Shown here piece by piece: positions 1-8,430 of a DNA stretch of 26,437 nt. Below the pieces are notes generated by a model, which was not told the origin of the DNA, did no database searches, and saw only the letters and a list, made by a program, of their open reading frames with translations. A program made the translations under genes and the position numbers. Where the stretch lies: contig JBILLA010000010.1 in assembly GCA_044376365.1 (NCBI GenBank), positions 1 to 26,437 of the forward strand. The letters run 5' to 3'. This DNA comes from JBIKWN01 sp044376365 (lineage in GTDB: Bacteria > Bdellovibrionota_C > UBA2361 > JBIKWN01). How positions within the stretch are numbered: the stretch's first letter is position 1; each line of letters starts with the position of its first letter.

Positions 1-291
1 TGCGCAACTTTTTATTGTTTCTTCAGTATAGCGCCGTGTCGGATGTAGTTTAGTCAGAAACCCTCTCACGCGGGTGAGTGGGGTCGGTTCAAATGCTTCA
101 GGTTCACCGACCGCTAGCGTTGTAGAAATGCGTGCCACCGATAAGGGAGGTGGTATAGTGTTTATGGAAGGGCCTGGTACGGTTGTAGTTATGTTAGGCG
201 TGGCAACAGGCGCAGGCTCAATAGGTGCTGCCTCGGCAACAGGAGCTGAAGGCTGTTTTTTAAGCCCAATAATATCAATAGTAATAGACAT
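1..291 (-). CDS. N-terminal part of an unidentified proline-rich protein (runs off the window)
   Basis: The minus strand is open from an ATG at 291 to the window edge, giving 97 codons without a stop. The protein starts MSITIDIIGLKKQP. It continues as a linker-like stretch rich in Pro, Ala, Thr and Glu (about residues 12-75), then becomes basic near the edge (VRGFLTKLHPTRRYTEE). This composition is more protein-like than the plus-strand reading frame over the same bases, which is Gly/Ala/Val-rich and probably a shadow. I do not recognise the family. The disordered N-terminal region suggests a folded domain begins beyond the window. No clear ribosome binding site is visible, and the reading frame stays open upstream of the ATG, so the start is provisional. 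Confidence 0.5.
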   Translation of the reverse strand, partial: MSITIDIIGLKKQPSAPVAEAAPIEPAPVATPNITTTVPGPSINTIPPPLSVARISTTLAVGEPEAFEPTPLTRVRGFLTKLHPTRRYTEETIKSCA

Positions 292-606
292 AACTGCGTG
301 TCTACCCGTTAAAATTCTTGTCCTCTTATCTGCGGAACCTGGATAGTTGCTGCAGCTTTTTTCTTGTGGATTGTTTGGGATAGGTAACTTATTTGAATGA
401 TTAAGGCTTTTAATAAGATGGTAGAAGTCTGAGAGTAGAGAGCCGAAAGCTGTTGGCTGAAAGCTCATCTTCTATCGTAGGGATGAATCCATTTTTTAAA
501 TCATTGACGAATGATCTGAGATTCGGAAAATCAGCTATAAGCTTAAGTCCATAAGGGGGTTTTGCCATACTAAGGTTCTACGATACTCTGATCCTTGTTG
601 TTATCT
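292..606. other. Intergenic region between divergent genes
   Basis: About 315 bases without a supported gene separate the minus-strand partial gene from the lipoprotein gene. It is moderately AT-rich. It contains a small perfect hairpin, ATCATT (500-505) and AATGAT (510-515) around GACG, with no U-run behind it. A TACGAT hexamer at 579-584 could be the -10 element of the lipoprotein gene, but no convincing -35 lies in front of it. I see no RNA gene or mobile element here. Confidence 0.4.
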
Positions 607-1095
607 ATGATGAATTGCACTCTCTGTTTACCTTCTCGATTAGTTCGCTCGTGCGAGTTTTTTGTCTTTGTTCCACTCGTATTTCTTATCTTGATGCTTA
701 CTGGTTGTGGGGTGCTCAAAAAGAAGGAGCCAGATCCCACTCTCGATTTTATGAAACAGCCTCTTACCCAAGAGCAATCACAGCAGTTAGCCGGTGAAGT
801 AGGAGGGAATTTCCTGTACGGACAGGGATTTGGAGATCTCCTTATTAACGTTGGAGGCATTTTGGTTACCCCCTGGTATGCTCTCTATGTCCTTGGCAAC
901 GGAGCGCTCTCGGTTGCTGATTATGAACCACTCTATGTGACAAACCTCCTCCCCAAGGAGACTAAAGCAGGCTACGATACCGTGTACACCTCGATTGCCA
1001 GCGGACCTGGCCGTGGTGCTGCGTACATTGCAGCGGAGCCGTATCGAACAGAAGAAATTATTAAAGAGCGGTACCGTACACTACTCAATCAGTAA
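607..1095 (+). CDS. Predicted outer- or inner-membrane lipoprotein
   Basis: The product is 162 residues from ATG 607. The N-terminus carries basic residues, then a hydrophobic stretch, then a lipobox ending LTGC, so Cys34 would be lipidated after signal peptidase II cleavage. The mature part begins GVLKKKEPDPTLDF and has no repeats. I see no further membrane span apart from a mildly hydrophobic patch near NVGGILVTPWYALYVLG. I do not recognise a family. The frame is open upstream to TTG codons at 595 and 598, which are alternative starts. No good Shine-Dalgarno sequence precedes any of them. The gene ends 10 bases before nadK and is probably the first gene of that run. The lipoprotein assignment is firm; the function is unknown. 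Confidence 0.7.
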   Translation: MMNCTLCLPSRLVRSCEFFVFVPLVFLILMLTGCGVLKKKEPDPTLDFMKQPLTQEQSQQLAGEVGGNFLYGQGFGDLLINVGGILVTPWYALYVLGNGALSVADYEPLYVTNLLPKETKAGYDTVYTSIASGPGRGAAYIAAEPYRTEEIIKERYRTLLNQ

Positions 1096-1105
1096 GAATG
1101 TAGAG

Positions 1106-1990
1106 ATGAAAAAAGTTGGACTTGTTCTCAAACCGAAACTCACACAGGCAAAATCGCTTGTGCATGAAATTGACGCCTGGTTAAAAGCGCAGGGCATTCC
1201 ATTGGTAATGGATCCTCGGACAGCAGCACTCTGTCGTGATTTTGGAATCACTGATTTTGAAGAGCTGCCCGATCTGAAAAGTGTACCTGCACAGTGTTCA
1301 CATGTGGTTACGATCGGCGGTGACGGAACTCTGATTGGTGTTGCGCGCTTAGTAACCAGTGATAAACCTATTATGGTGGGGGTTAATTTTGGAACGCTGG
1401 GGTACTTGGCAGAAGTTTCAACAGCCCAGATTGTCAGCATGCTTGAGTTACTGAAAACTGAACAAGCACAGACTGCAACTCGAAATATGATTGCAGTCAA
1501 ATTAAAGAACGATCAAAAGAAAACTGTTTTCGAAACGCAGGCACTCAATGATGTCGTTATTAAGGGCGGCACTGAAAATCTGTTAAACCTTGATGTCACA
1601 GTTGACGGAGCTCCACTTGCCCGTATACGAGCCGATGGATTAATTCTTTCAACTCCTACTGGCTCGACAGCGTATTCTTTGGCTGCAGGTGGATCTATTG
1701 TGCACCCCGATCTTTCTGTAATTTTATTAACTCCTATCTGTCCACATTCGCTCACTGTGCGACCACTTATTCTGCCTGCTCAAAGTGTCATTCGAGTCAG
1801 CGCAAGTGATTCCGCTGGTACCGTGATGATGATTGTTGATGGACAAGAGCGTATGCCATTGCCGGGTACGCAGATTGTTGAAGTCACTGCGTCACAAACA
1901 TCAGTACGCCTCGCGCACGTTGAAGGTCTTTCATACTTTGATTTGTTAACAGCAAAAATTAATTGGGGAATTCCAAACCGTGCTCAATGA
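1106..1990 (+). CDS. nadK: NAD kinase
   Basis: This is the ATP- or polyphosphate-dependent kinase that makes NADP from NAD in the cytoplasm. The start chosen is ATG 1106 (MKKVGLVLKP), giving 294 residues, close to the usual length; the frame extends further upstream but the family begins at this motif. The GGDGT nucleotide-binding motif is at residues 71-75, followed by NFGTLGYL around 94-101. Further on are the conserved NDVVI segment, the DGLILSTPTGSTAYSLAAGG block and the PICPHSLTVRP segment, all intact. The 3' end overlaps the recN start by 11 bases. A nadK-recN neighbourhood is known from many bacteria and supports both calls. Confidence 0.96.
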   Translation: MKKVGLVLKPKLTQAKSLVHEIDAWLKAQGIPLVMDPRTAALCRDFGITDFEELPDLKSVPAQCSHVVTIGGDGTLIGVARLVTSDKPIMVGVNFGTLGYLAEVSTAQIVSMLELLKTEQAQTATRNMIAVKLKNDQKKTVFETQALNDVVIKGGTENLLNLDVTVDGAPLARIRADGLILSTPTGSTAYSLAAGGSIVHPDLSVILLTPICPHSLTVRPLILPAQSVIRVSASDSAGTVMMIVDGQERMPLPGTQIVEVTASQTSVRLAHVEGLSYFDLLTAKINWGIPNRAQ

Positions 1991-3623
1991 GCTACAAATT
2001 ACCAACTTTGCTATCATTGAAAATCAGTCGATTCGTTTTGAAGCTGGGTTAAATGTCCTCACCGGAGAAACTGGTTCTGGTAAATCGATCATTCTTGCTG
2101 CGCTTGAGCTTATTCTTGGTGGACGTTCTTCAACGCAACATATACGTACTGGTCATGACGCACTTGAAGTGCATGCGCTTTTTGACCTTACAAAACTTCC
2201 ACCAGAAAAATTATCAGAGCTGCCTGATATTGCGCAGACAGAAGAGCTCGCAGTAAGCCGCATTCTTTCACGAACAGGTCGCGGAAAAGTGTATATTAAT
2301 GGAGCGTTGAGTACGGTTGCGGTGCTTCAAGAGATAGGCAATCGCTTTATTAATATCTGCAGTCAAAGTCAGCACATTAAACTTCTTTTGCCAGAGTTCC
2401 ATCTTGAGCTTCTCGATGGCTACCTGCAAGAGCAGTCACTCAAAGAGCAGTATCGTGCTGCCTACACGGTGTGGCATGACAGGCAAAGAGAGCTCGTCGA
2501 GTTACGAAAAAAGTTTGCAGATCGTGAAGCTCGCCAGATATGGCTTGAAGAAGCTATTGAAGAGCTTGCCGCGGTTGGAGTACAAGCTGGGCTTCGAGCG
2601 GATCTTGAAACTCGATATAAGAAATATACTCTCACGACAAAGCTTCAAGACGCGTTACAACGAGCACAAGAAGCATTTGAAGATGATGATGGTTTGCTCT
2701 CGGCTGTGTCTCGTGCACAGACTGCGGTATCAGATCTTATCAAGTTCGAACCTGGTTACGGCGCAGCGACGCAGGCTTTGATGCAGGCAAAAGAATATAT
2801 CCTTGATGCTGATAAGATCCTTAAGCGTTCCCTTGATATGGCATCTGATGAAGATATCGAGCTGATTTCGGAACAGCTGACAACTCTTGCTCGATTAGAG
2901 CGAAAACACAAAACTGATGATGCAGGACTTGCACAAATTTTAGCGAATGCACGACAAGAGCTTGCTCGGCTTGGTGATAGTAATTCGCTTGCTCAGATAA
3001 CAGCTGAAGTTGCTGCATTGCTCAGTACTGCTGAGCAGTTGGCCGAGCGACTGAGTGTAAAGCGATTACAGGCGAGTAAAAAATTAGCTGACCAAGTATC
3101 TAAAGAACTTTCAGAGCTTAATATGTCTGGAGCAAAACTTTCGGTCTCAATGACGCGTAAAGAGATGACGCAGCATGGTATTGATGATGTTGAATTTCTT
3201 TTGATGTCGAATCCAGGCGAGCCACCTAAACCTTTACGAACGATCGCATCCGGCGGAGAGCTTTCTCGTATTATGCTTGTGCTCAAAAAAATCTTGCGCG
3301 ACCGCTCAGGGGTTAATGTGCTTGTCTTTGATGAAGTCGATACGGGGATATCGGGAGGTGTTGCTCGCGCCGTCGGCCAAAAGTTGAAGTCTCTCTCAAA
3401 AGACTCCCAGGTTATCTGCATTACCCACCTGCCGCAGGTGGCATCCTATGCCGACCACCACCTTCTGGTGGAGAAGTCTGGCACCAAGAAAGTATCAACC
3501 AGCGTTCGAGAATTGGCTCAGAAAGGGGAGCGTATCGAAGAGATAGCCCGTATGCTGTCAGGCTTTGAAGTGACCGAAAGTAGCAAAAAATCGGCGGAAG
3601 AGCTAATAGCGACAGCTATTTAA
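1980..3623 (+). CDS. recN: DNA repair ATPase RecN
   Basis: RecN is an SMC-like ATPase that acts at DNA double-strand breaks before RecA-dependent repair. The protein has 547 residues, near the usual ~550. The start is a GTG at 1980, which gives the family-typical N-terminus MLNELQITNFAIIEN. Walker A is GETGSGKS at residues 29-36. The middle is a charged, helical coiled-coil region. The C-terminal ATPase half carries the ASGGELSRIML signature and a Walker B segment ending FDEVDTGISGG, followed by the CITHLPQVAS switch. It starts inside the nadK coding sequence, so the two are probably translationally coupled. Nothing appears truncated. Confidence 0.96.
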   Translation: MLNELQITNFAIIENQSIRFEAGLNVLTGETGSGKSIILAALELILGGRSSTQHIRTGHDALEVHALFDLTKLPPEKLSELPDIAQTEELAVSRILSRTGRGKVYINGALSTVAVLQEIGNRFINICSQSQHIKLLLPEFHLELLDGYLQEQSLKEQYRAAYTVWHDRQRELVELRKKFADREARQIWLEEAIEELAAVGVQAGLRADLETRYKKYTLTTKLQDALQRAQEAFEDDDGLLSAVSRAQTAVSDLIKFEPGYGAATQALMQAKEYILDADKILKRSLDMASDEDIELISEQLTTLARLERKHKTDDAGLAQILANARQELARLGDSNSLAQITAEVAALLSTAEQLAERLSVKRLQASKKLADQVSKELSELNMSGAKLSVSMTRKEMTQHGIDDVEFLLMSNPGEPPKPLRTIASGGELSRIMLVLKKILRDRSGVNVLVFDEVDTGISGGVARAVGQKLKSLSKDSQVICITHLPQVASYADHHLLVEKSGTKKVSTSVRELAQKGERIEEIARMLSGFEVTESSKKSAEELIATAI

Positions 3624-3698
3624 CCCATTGAATTTATTGATCTTAGCCTCCAAAAGTTGCATAACGCGGCTAGCCTCGGTAGCCTAGTACCCTCGTTT

Positions 3699-4634
3699 AT
3701 GAAGGTGTTTGTAGGAAGAAGTCAGTCTTTGTGGGTATGCTCCCGTGATGGGAAAGTGCGACGGTTGCCGCTGTCTTTGACCAGTGTCCTTCTATCGACG
3801 CTCTTGGCAGTTGTGCTTGCCTCCATCTCTCTCTCCATTATTGTGCATAGTGGTTTTAATCCGAATGCCTGGATTGATGTCTTTCGTCAGGCAATTTCAG
3901 CCGAAGAGCTCGAAAAGCAGGGGGGACGTCTCAACCATATTATTGCAAAGCTCCAACAAGAAAAGGATGAAGCTCGACGGCTCAATACTCGGCTTGCATC
4001 GAAGCTTCAAAATCTTGAGGGTGCCCTTGGCAATGTAGCTGGCGAAGTGCTTGCGGACAAAGACGCTGCAAACAGTAAGCGAAAGGGACGACAGGATCCT
4101 CTCTATAAGCCTGCAAGTTACCAAGGTTCTCGCCTCGGACTTGATCAGCGCATGTCTATTAAACAGGTTGATAGATTGATTTTTCAGCTAAAGCACCTGC
4201 CGGTGCGCTTCCCCGTGAGTAATCCAATTATTACCTCTGGTTTCGGAGGACGCCGCTCTCCACATGGGATCGGATCCTCATTCCACCATGGTGTTGATTT
4301 TAGTTTGCGAGAATCAGACAAGGTTTTTGCAACTGGCCCTGGTGTAGTTAAGAAGGTTGGTTCGATGCATGGCTACGGGCGCTATATTGATATCGAGCAC
4401 CAACGAGGCGTATCCACTCGCTACGCTCACCTTAGCCGCGCATTTGTTCAAGAGGGGCAAAAGGTTGCAGCTGGCACATACATCGCGCAGGGTGGTTCAA
4501 CCGGGACCTCTACAGGGCGCCATCTGCATTATGAAGTGCTTGTGAAGGGGAGAAGTCGCGATCCGATGCTCTTTTTACGTCTGCCTAAGCGGCTCCAGTT
4601 CGCTATGAAGTCAGTCCAAGAATCGGTGGGCTAA
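3699..4634 (+). CDS. Membrane-anchored M23 (LytM-type) peptidase
   Basis: A 311-residue protein starting at ATG 3699. Its order is: a short cytoplasmic N-terminus, one transmembrane segment (about 25-49), a coiled coil (about 67-108), a linker, and an M23 domain (about 175-295). The zinc ligands look complete: H196 and D200 in HHGVD, and H275/H277 in GRHLHYE. It should therefore be a catalytically competent peptidoglycan endopeptidase in the periplasm, unlike the degenerate LytM activators such as EnvC or NlpD. The membrane anchor plus coiled coil recalls cell-shape or division-linked M23 proteins. It lies 75 bases after recN. A TTG-initiated frame extends 14 codons upstream, but the ATG gives a better membrane-protein N-terminus. 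The specific substrate is unknown. Confidence 0.87.
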   Translation: MKVFVGRSQSLWVCSRDGKVRRLPLSLTSVLLSTLLAVVLASISLSIIVHSGFNPNAWIDVFRQAISAEELEKQGGRLNHIIAKLQQEKDEARRLNTRLASKLQNLEGALGNVAGEVLADKDAANSKRKGRQDPLYKPASYQGSRLGLDQRMSIKQVDRLIFQLKHLPVRFPVSNPIITSGFGGRRSPHGIGSSFHHGVDFSLRESDKVFATGPGVVKKVGSMHGYGRYIDIEHQRGVSTRYAHLSRAFVQEGQKVAAGTYIAQGGSTGTSTGRHLHYEVLVKGRSRDPMLFLRLPKRLQFAMKSVQESVG

Positions 4635-4657
4635 AACACTCTCAAGCCCCAAGTTAT

Positions 4658-4686
4658 TTGCTTTTTTCACCCCTTTTCGCTAACAT
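4658..4686 (+). promoter_or_regulatory. Possible sigma70-type promoter for rpoZ
   Basis: TTGCTT (4658-4663) and TAACAT (4681-4686) are separated by 17 bases. The expected transcription start would be near 4693, only about three bases before the rpoZ ATG. The match is moderate (3 of 6 and 4 of 6 consensus bases). No Shine-Dalgarno sequence precedes the ATG, which fits a very short leader. Confidence 0.35.
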
Positions 4687-4695
4687 ATTGAAATT

Positions 4696-5067
4696 ATGGC
4701 ACGTATTACAGTTGAAGATTGTCTTGTTCAAGAAAATAACCGTTTTGCATTAGTGCAGCTTGCATCAAAGCGCACCAAGCAACTATTGGGTGGTGCACGT
4801 ACACTTACTCAAGAGGCAAAAGGAAACAAGGCAGTGGTAACTGCGCTTCGCGAAATTGCTGAAGGCGTTGTACGTTTCATGACTCCAGAGGATGAAGAGA
4901 AAATTCGTCTTCAGGCAGAAGCTGAAGCGGCGCTTCGTGGTGAAGCAACACCAACATCATTTGCTGATGATCTTTTTGAAATTCCGGCATCTTCAGAAGA
5001 TGAAGAAGAAGATGATGAGAGCGATGACGGTGAGCCGAAAGCTAAGAATAGCGAACAAGATGCCTAA
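4696..5067 (+). CDS. rpoZ: RNA polymerase omega subunit
   Basis: Omega binds the beta' subunit, helps RNA polymerase assemble and in many bacteria contributes to a ppGpp site. The N-terminal 65 residues match the family: MARITVEDCL, NRFALVQLASKRTKQL and NKAVVTALREIAEG. The protein is 123 residues, longer than the common ~70-90. The extra length is a very acidic C-terminal tail with a run of Glu and Asp around residues 100-112 and a final KAKNSEQDA. It sits six bases before the (p)ppGpp synthetase gene, an arrangement also known from rpoZ-spoT in other Proteobacteria. The two are almost certainly co-transcribed. Confidence 0.93.
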   Translation: MARITVEDCLVQENNRFALVQLASKRTKQLLGGARTLTQEAKGNKAVVTALREIAEGVVRFMTPEDEEKIRLQAEAEAALRGEATPTSFADDLFEIPASSEDEEEDDESDDGEPKAKNSEQDA

Positions 5068-5073
5068 TTCGGC

Positions 5074-7290
5074 ATGCAGCTCGAAGACATCACTCAAGCG
5101 ATAAAGAAGTATCACCCTCATCCTAACCTTGAGCAGATTGAAGCTGCATACAACTTTGCAGCAGATAAACACAAAGGCCAACTTCGCGCATCAGGCGAGC
5201 CCTATATTAATCACTTGATTGGTACTGCATTGCTTGCGTGTCAATTAAAGCTTGATGAATCTTCTGTTATTGCAGGTATTCTGCACGATACGCTTGAAGA
5301 TTGTGTTGTTACCAAAGAAGAGCTTCGAGATAAATTTGGATCGGATGTTGCCGATATCATCGATGGCGTTACCAAATTAACTCGTATTGAATTTGATTCT
5401 CAATCAAAAGAAGAGAAACAAGCTGAGAGCTTCCGTAAAATGCTCTTGGCTATGGCGAAAGATATTCGCGTTGTTCTCGTGAAGCTTTGCGATCGATTAC
5501 ATAACATGCGAACCCTGCAGTTTCTTTCGGAAGAAAAGCGTCGTCGTATTGCTGGAGAAACAAAAGAGATTTACGCGCCACTTGCAAACAGGCTTGGTAT
5601 TCACTGGATGAAGAGTGAGCTTGAGGACCTGTGCCTGTTCTACCTCCGTCCTGAAATTTATGAATCAATTCGTTCTCAGTTTGATAAGACTGGTGAAGAA
5701 CGAACAAAGTTTATTGAGGACACAACAAAAGAAATTAGTCGTGAGCTTTCAGAAGCAGGTATCTCTGCATCTGTGAAGGGACGTGCAAAACACTTTGCAT
5801 CTATTTTTGCAAAGATGGAGAAGCACAACTTAAGCTTTGATGAAGTGCATGATATCCTTGGTTTTCGCGTGATTGTACCAACAGTTCGTGGATGTTACGA
5901 AGCATTAGGTGTCTGTCATTCATCCTTTAAGCCAGTGCCTGGTCGCTTTAAAGATTACATTGCTATGCCAAAACCGAACCGCTATCAGTCGTTGCATACG
6001 ACTGTCATCGGCGCAGGGGGACAGCGTATGGAGATTCAGATTCGTACCCCTGAAATGCACCGAGTAGCAGAAGAAGGGATTGCGGCTCACTGGCATTACA
6101 AAGAAAGTGGCGGGAGCGATCAGTTTGATGCAGAAAAGAATTTTGATCTGCAGTGGGTCAAAGAGCTTGTTGAGACACAGGCATACTTAAAGAATCCTGA
6201 TGAATTTATGCAATCGGTCAAAGGTGAGCTCTTTCCCGATGAAGTGTTTGTCTTTACCCCCAAGGGAGATCTGTTGCGCCTTGCCCGTAAATCAACACCA
6301 GTTGATTTTGCTTATTCAGTCCATACCGATGTTGGTCACCGCACGATGGGTGCAAAAGTGAACGGACAGATTGTGCCGCTGGATTACCAATTGCGGAATG
6401 GTGATACCATTGAAGTTTTAACATCAAAAACGCATGTGCCAAATAAAGATTGGTTGCGTTTTGTGCAAAGTACTAAAGCAAAGCAGCGTATCCGCGCATT
6501 CTTAAAGAGCGAAGAGCATGCTCGCTCAATGGCCATCGGCATGGACTTGTTGACCCGTGATATGCGTAAGGTCAAGCTCAACATGAAGAAGCTTGAGAAA
6601 GAGTCAAAGCTGATTGAAGTTGCGAAATCATTCGGACTGAAAGGTGAAGGAGATCTGTTCGCTGAGATCGGCTATGGTAAAATTACGACTTCACGAGTCA
6701 TTAGTAAGCTCTTGCCTGAAGCAAGTAATATTGAAGAGCAGCTCGTGCAGGAAGCAACGCCACTTGAGCGAATCTTTCAACGAGCAGCAAAAGCTTCTCG
6801 TCAACGAGTTGGTGTGCGAGTTGCAGGTATTGATAATATGTTGGTGCGTTTCGGCAAGTGCTGCGAACCGCTACCAGGCGATCGCATCGTTGGTTTTATT
6901 ACTCGTGGTCGGGGCGTTACCGTGCACTTTGCTAATTGCCCAGAAGTGATGCAGCTTGATCCAGCCAGAAAAGTGGATGTGACTTGGGATAACGAAGTGC
7001 GTCCGCCACGTCGTGTAAAAATTGGTGTTATGTCTCAGGATCAAATTGGACTCCTTGCGAATTTAACTGCTGCTATTACCAAAACAGGTGCAAATATTAA
7101 TAGTGCGCAGATTAAGACCAATGAAAATAATAAAGCACAAAATATCTTTGAGATTACGGTAAAAGATGCACGTCAGCTTGAACAGTTGAAACGTGCTATC
7201 GAATTAGTGCCTGGTGTTATTAAAGTAGAGCGTACGCAGCAGCCAGCAAATCCTTCAAGAAATTTTAGTGAAGATGTCGACGATTGGTAA
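5074..7290 (+). CDS. Bifunctional (p)ppGpp synthetase/hydrolase (Rel/SpoT family)
   Basis: This stringent-response enzyme of 738 residues makes and degrades (p)ppGpp. The domain order is complete. The HD hydrolase has HDTLED at 71-76. The synthetase has RFKD at 291-294, then YQSLHTT and EIQIRTPEMH. A TGS domain lies at roughly 400-460, followed by helical and conserved-Cys segments (GKCCEPLPGD). A C-terminal ACT domain begins near GVMSQDQIGLLANLT. An intact HDxxED site together with the RxKD form of the synthetase motif (EFDD in monofunctional RelA) points to a bifunctional enzyme. One substitution is NRYQS where NGYQS is usual. It is the only RSH gene in view and is probably coupled to rpoZ. 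Gene naming (rel or spoT) cannot be settled here. Confidence 0.95.
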   Translation: MQLEDITQAIKKYHPHPNLEQIEAAYNFAADKHKGQLRASGEPYINHLIGTALLACQLKLDESSVIAGILHDTLEDCVVTKEELRDKFGSDVADIIDGVTKLTRIEFDSQSKEEKQAESFRKMLLAMAKDIRVVLVKLCDRLHNMRTLQFLSEEKRRRIAGETKEIYAPLANRLGIHWMKSELEDLCLFYLRPEIYESIRSQFDKTGEERTKFIEDTTKEISRELSEAGISASVKGRAKHFASIFAKMEKHNLSFDEVHDILGFRVIVPTVRGCYEALGVCHSSFKPVPGRFKDYIAMPKPNRYQSLHTTVIGAGGQRMEIQIRTPEMHRVAEEGIAAHWHYKESGGSDQFDAEKNFDLQWVKELVETQAYLKNPDEFMQSVKGELFPDEVFVFTPKGDLLRLARKSTPVDFAYSVHTDVGHRTMGAKVNGQIVPLDYQLRNGDTIEVLTSKTHVPNKDWLRFVQSTKAKQRIRAFLKSEEHARSMAIGMDLLTRDMRKVKLNMKKLEKESKLIEVAKSFGLKGEGDLFAEIGYGKITTSRVISKLLPEASNIEEQLVQEATPLERIFQRAAKASRQRVGVRVAGIDNMLVRFGKCCEPLPGDRIVGFITRGRGVTVHFANCPEVMQLDPARKVDVTWDNEVRPPRRVKIGVMSQDQIGLLANLTAAITKTGANINSAQIKTNENNKAQNIFEITVKDARQLEQLKRAIELVPGVIKVERTQQPANPSRNFSEDVDDW

Positions 7291-7295
7291 AAACC

Positions 7296-8411
7296 ATGAG
7301 CAGAAAAACAGTTAAAAGTGTATTGCAGTTCTTTGGTGGTGCGTTGTTTTTTATAGCTGGCGCTGTTTCAACTTGGTACTTCCTGCAGGGGACTCCTGCA
7401 AAAGCTAATGTTGATGGTACGCTGGCAACAAGAACAGATGAAGAAGAACGCACTATTCGGGTCTATAAAAAAGCGAGCGAAGCAGTGGTGTTTATCACAA
7501 CGATGTCTCTGCAAGCAGACCCGAACGATTTCTTTATGGAAGTTCAGCCCCGAGAAGGTGCTGGTTCTGGTATGGTTATCGATGGCCCACAGGGCATTAT
7601 TCTTACTAATTTGCATGTGATTCAGGATGCGCAACGCATTGAGATATCACTTGCAGATGGTAAAAATTACAATGCGCGCCTCGTTGGTTTTGATCGTGAA
7701 TATGATATTGCGGTTCTGAAGCTAACGAATCCGCCTCGTGGGTTAGTCGGCCTTGATTTTACTGATTCATCAAAAGTAGAAGTAGGTCAACGAGTGCTTG
7801 CAATTGGTAACCCATTTGGTCTTGGTCGTACGTTGACGACAGGTATCGTTTCAAGTCTTGATAGAACTGTGAAATCTCCGACGGGAACTGTGATGAAAGG
7901 TCTTATTCAGACTGATGCGGCGATTAATCCTGGGAACTCAGGTGGGCCACTCCTCGATGCGGACGGACGTGTCGTTGGTATCAATACTGCTATTCTAAGT
8001 CAGTCAGGAGATTCTGCAGGTATTGGCTTTGCCGTGCCTATCAATCAGATTCGGCGTGTATTGCCTGAACTGATTGCGACTGGAAAAGTGCTTCGACCAA
8101 AAATGGGCTGGATGCTTGCTGATACCAATCAGGGGCCGATGGTTCGACGTATTCTTGGTGGAAGTCCCGCCGATGAAGCAGGGCTCCAACCGATTGAGCG
8201 TCGTGTTGATCAAGGATTTGTCCGCGGGGTTGTGCGCGATTTTGATCGAGCAGATCTTATTATGAAAGTGAACGGGCGTCGTGTATTAACTGCAGATGAA
8301 GTTGATGATGTTGTGCAGTCAAGTGAAGGTAAACCAATAACCCTTACCATTCGACGCGGTGGACAAGCAGGTCGAGAGCGAGACGTTGTTGTAACACCAG
8401 TCCTGCGATAG
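7296..8411 (+). CDS. Membrane-anchored HtrA/Deg-family serine protease, one PDZ domain
   Basis: A periplasmic quality-control protease of 371 residues. An uncleaved-looking N-terminal hydrophobic segment (about 10-30) anchors it. The trypsin-like domain keeps the full catalytic triad: H107 in LTNLHVI, D137 in REYDIAVLKL and S215 in INPGNSGGPL. A single PDZ domain follows from about residue 265 to the end, including a DxxDLIMKVNGRRV segment. One PDZ plus a membrane anchor resembles DegS more than DegP, but substrate and role cannot be deduced. The ATG at 7296 is preferred over an in-frame TTG at 7284, which lies inside the Rel coding sequence. Only five bases separate it from the Rel stop, so it is likely in the same transcript. 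Confidence 0.92.
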   Translation: MSRKTVKSVLQFFGGALFFIAGAVSTWYFLQGTPAKANVDGTLATRTDEEERTIRVYKKASEAVVFITTMSLQADPNDFFMEVQPREGAGSGMVIDGPQGIILTNLHVIQDAQRIEISLADGKNYNARLVGFDREYDIAVLKLTNPPRGLVGLDFTDSSKVEVGQRVLAIGNPFGLGRTLTTGIVSSLDRTVKSPTGTVMKGLIQTDAAINPGNSGGPLLDADGRVVGINTAILSQSGDSAGIGFAVPINQIRRVLPELIATGKVLRPKMGWMLADTNQGPMVRRILGGSPADEAGLQPIERRVDQGFVRGVVRDFDRADLIMKVNGRRVLTADEVDDVVQSSEGKPITLTIRRGGQAGRERDVVVTPVLR

Positions 8412-8430
8412 CAAGGAATCAGAGTATTGT

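Noticed and set aside
74..346. Plus-strand 90-codon open frame
   Set aside because: It is antisense to a minus-strand frame open to the window edge with a more natural protein composition, and it has no ribosome binding site or recognisable domain.
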